A DNA stretch of 64,000 nucleotides from Lachnospiraceae bacterium. GTDB taxonomy: Bacteria > Bacillota > Clostridia > Lachnospirales > Lachnospiraceae. The stretch is taken from positions 1-64,000 of the forward strand of contig JAFSLV010000041.1 in NCBI GenBank assembly GCA_017448245.1, given 5' to 3'. The position numbers and the translations under genes were made by a program. Positions 63,560 to 64,000 of this stretch are shown here, one piece after another (position 1 is the stretch's first letter; each line of letters starts with the position of its first letter). The notes beneath the pieces were generated by a model, which saw only the letters and a program-made list of their open reading frames with translations, did not search any database and had not been told where the DNA came from.

Positions 63560-64000
63560 TTATTTCACTCCGAAAATCGCCATAAAGGTACCGGCAACCA
63601 CCGCCGTTCCTATGACACCTGCCACGTTGGGGCCCATCGCATGCATCAGCAGGAAATTGGTGGGATCGTATTCGGCACCGACCTTCTGCGACACACGGGC
63701 CGCCATCGGTACGGCGGACACCCCCGCGCTTCCGACGAGCGGATTGATCCGCCCCTTGGTGATCACGCACATGAGCTTGCCAAAGAGCGTGCCGGCCGCG
63801 GTACCAAAGGCAAATGCAATGAGTCCGAGCCCCACGATCTTGATCGTTGTCCAGTTGAGAAACGCCTCCGCGCTGGTCGTTGCGCCGACCGAAGTGCCGA
63901 GCAGGATGACCACGATATACATCAGCGCGTTACCCGCCGTCTCCTGCAGCTGGTGTACGACGCCGGACTCCCGGAAGAGATTGCCGAGCATCAGCATACC
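63560..64000 (-). CDS. oadB: Sodium-translocating decarboxylase beta subunit, C-terminal part (cut by right edge)
   Basis: The frame continues past the window end. The visible 147 residues are polytopic membrane sequence of the OadB/GcdB/MmdB type: [66 protein letters not shown] and [23 protein letters not shown]. This subunit decarboxylates carboxybiotin and exports Na+. It pairs with the alpha subunit next to it. Oxaloacetate, glutaconyl-CoA and methylmalonyl-CoA systems cannot be told apart here. Confidence 0.9.
   Translation of the reverse strand, partial: GMLMLGNLFRESGVVHQLQETAGNALMYIVVILLGTSVGATTSAEAFLNWTTIKIVGLGLIAFAFGTAAGTLFGKLMCVITKGRINPLVGSAGVSAVPMAARVSQKVGAEYDPTNFLLMHAMGPNVAGVIGTAVVAGTFMAIFGVK

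Overview
The window looks like a chromosomal segment of an anaerobic Gram-positive Firmicute, most likely a Lachnospiraceae-type Clostridium relative. The evidence is AGGAGG ribosome binding sites, SigA-like promoters, a class B sortase, DegV, TnpV, a butyryl-CoA-dehydrogenase-like enzyme, a sodium-pumping decarboxylase, DUF4428 and doubled-cysteine surface repeats. Base composition is fairly G+C rich, with a few A+T richer islands: the left edge, the ATPase at 30.5 kb and the Rpn-like gene at 43.2 kb. No species is assigned.

Left part (1-16 kb), mostly housekeeping. A truncated unknown gene and a tnpV remnant are followed by a transglutaminase-like protein and a sortase B with a small membrane protein. 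Next come a complete potABCD spermidine/putrescine importer, a hotdog thioesterase, an acyl-CoA dehydrogenase, a DegV protein, tRNA-Leu(CAA), a PAP2 membrane phosphatase, a glycosyltransferase/DUF1653/holA operon and gpmA-fumC.

Middle part (16-52.6 kb), accessory. At 16.3-19.7 kb is a three-gene operon resembling B. subtilis ydjI-ydjG-ydjH (SPFH, zinc ribbon and TPM proteins of the PspA envelope-stress complex), but without pspA. Upstream of it is a tightly packed eight-gene signalling operon (29.2 to 19.9 kb): LuxR-type response regulator, degenerate kinase, hybrid kinase with receiver and Hpt, HD-GYP-like protein, CheY-like receiver, 7TM sensor, NarX-type kinase and stand-alone receiver. 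From 29 to 52 kb lie secreted lipoproteins, a Cys/Ig-repeat surface protein, a four-gene lipoprotein operon, a DUF4428 protein, an extraordinary cysteine-rich surface protein with a Thr/Gly stalk, and a second LuxR-type regulator. AAA ATPases and a PD-(D/E)XK nuclease-like gene are interspersed.

The main discovery is a shared promoter. Six sites (19.8, 30.3, 35.2, 43.1, 46.8 and 52.6 kb) carry a 7-2-7 inverted repeat (YCCTACA-WW-TGWGGGG) exactly 23 bp from a TATNNT -10 box, so all six units are 44 bp long. This places the operator centre near -43, a classic position for NarL/LuxR-type activators. The likely regulators are encoded in the same region, one of them inside a target operon. I infer a local envelope/surface regulon run by the signalling operon. 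Truncated copies of one target gene remain at two places.

Right part (52.6-64 kb): an XRE regulator with an ABC exporter, an ATPase preceded by 10-bp tandem repeats, a GNAT protein, efp, an OmpR-type response regulator, two small unknown proteins, glgX, and oadA with the edge-truncated beta subunit of a Na+-translocating decarboxylase. A second theme is that at least five genes have a -10 box only 6-11 nt before their start codon and no Shine-Dalgarno sequence, which predicts leaderless or nearly leaderless mRNAs. No rRNA, CRISPR array or complete insertion sequence was found, and no gene-free stretch exceeds about 300 bp.
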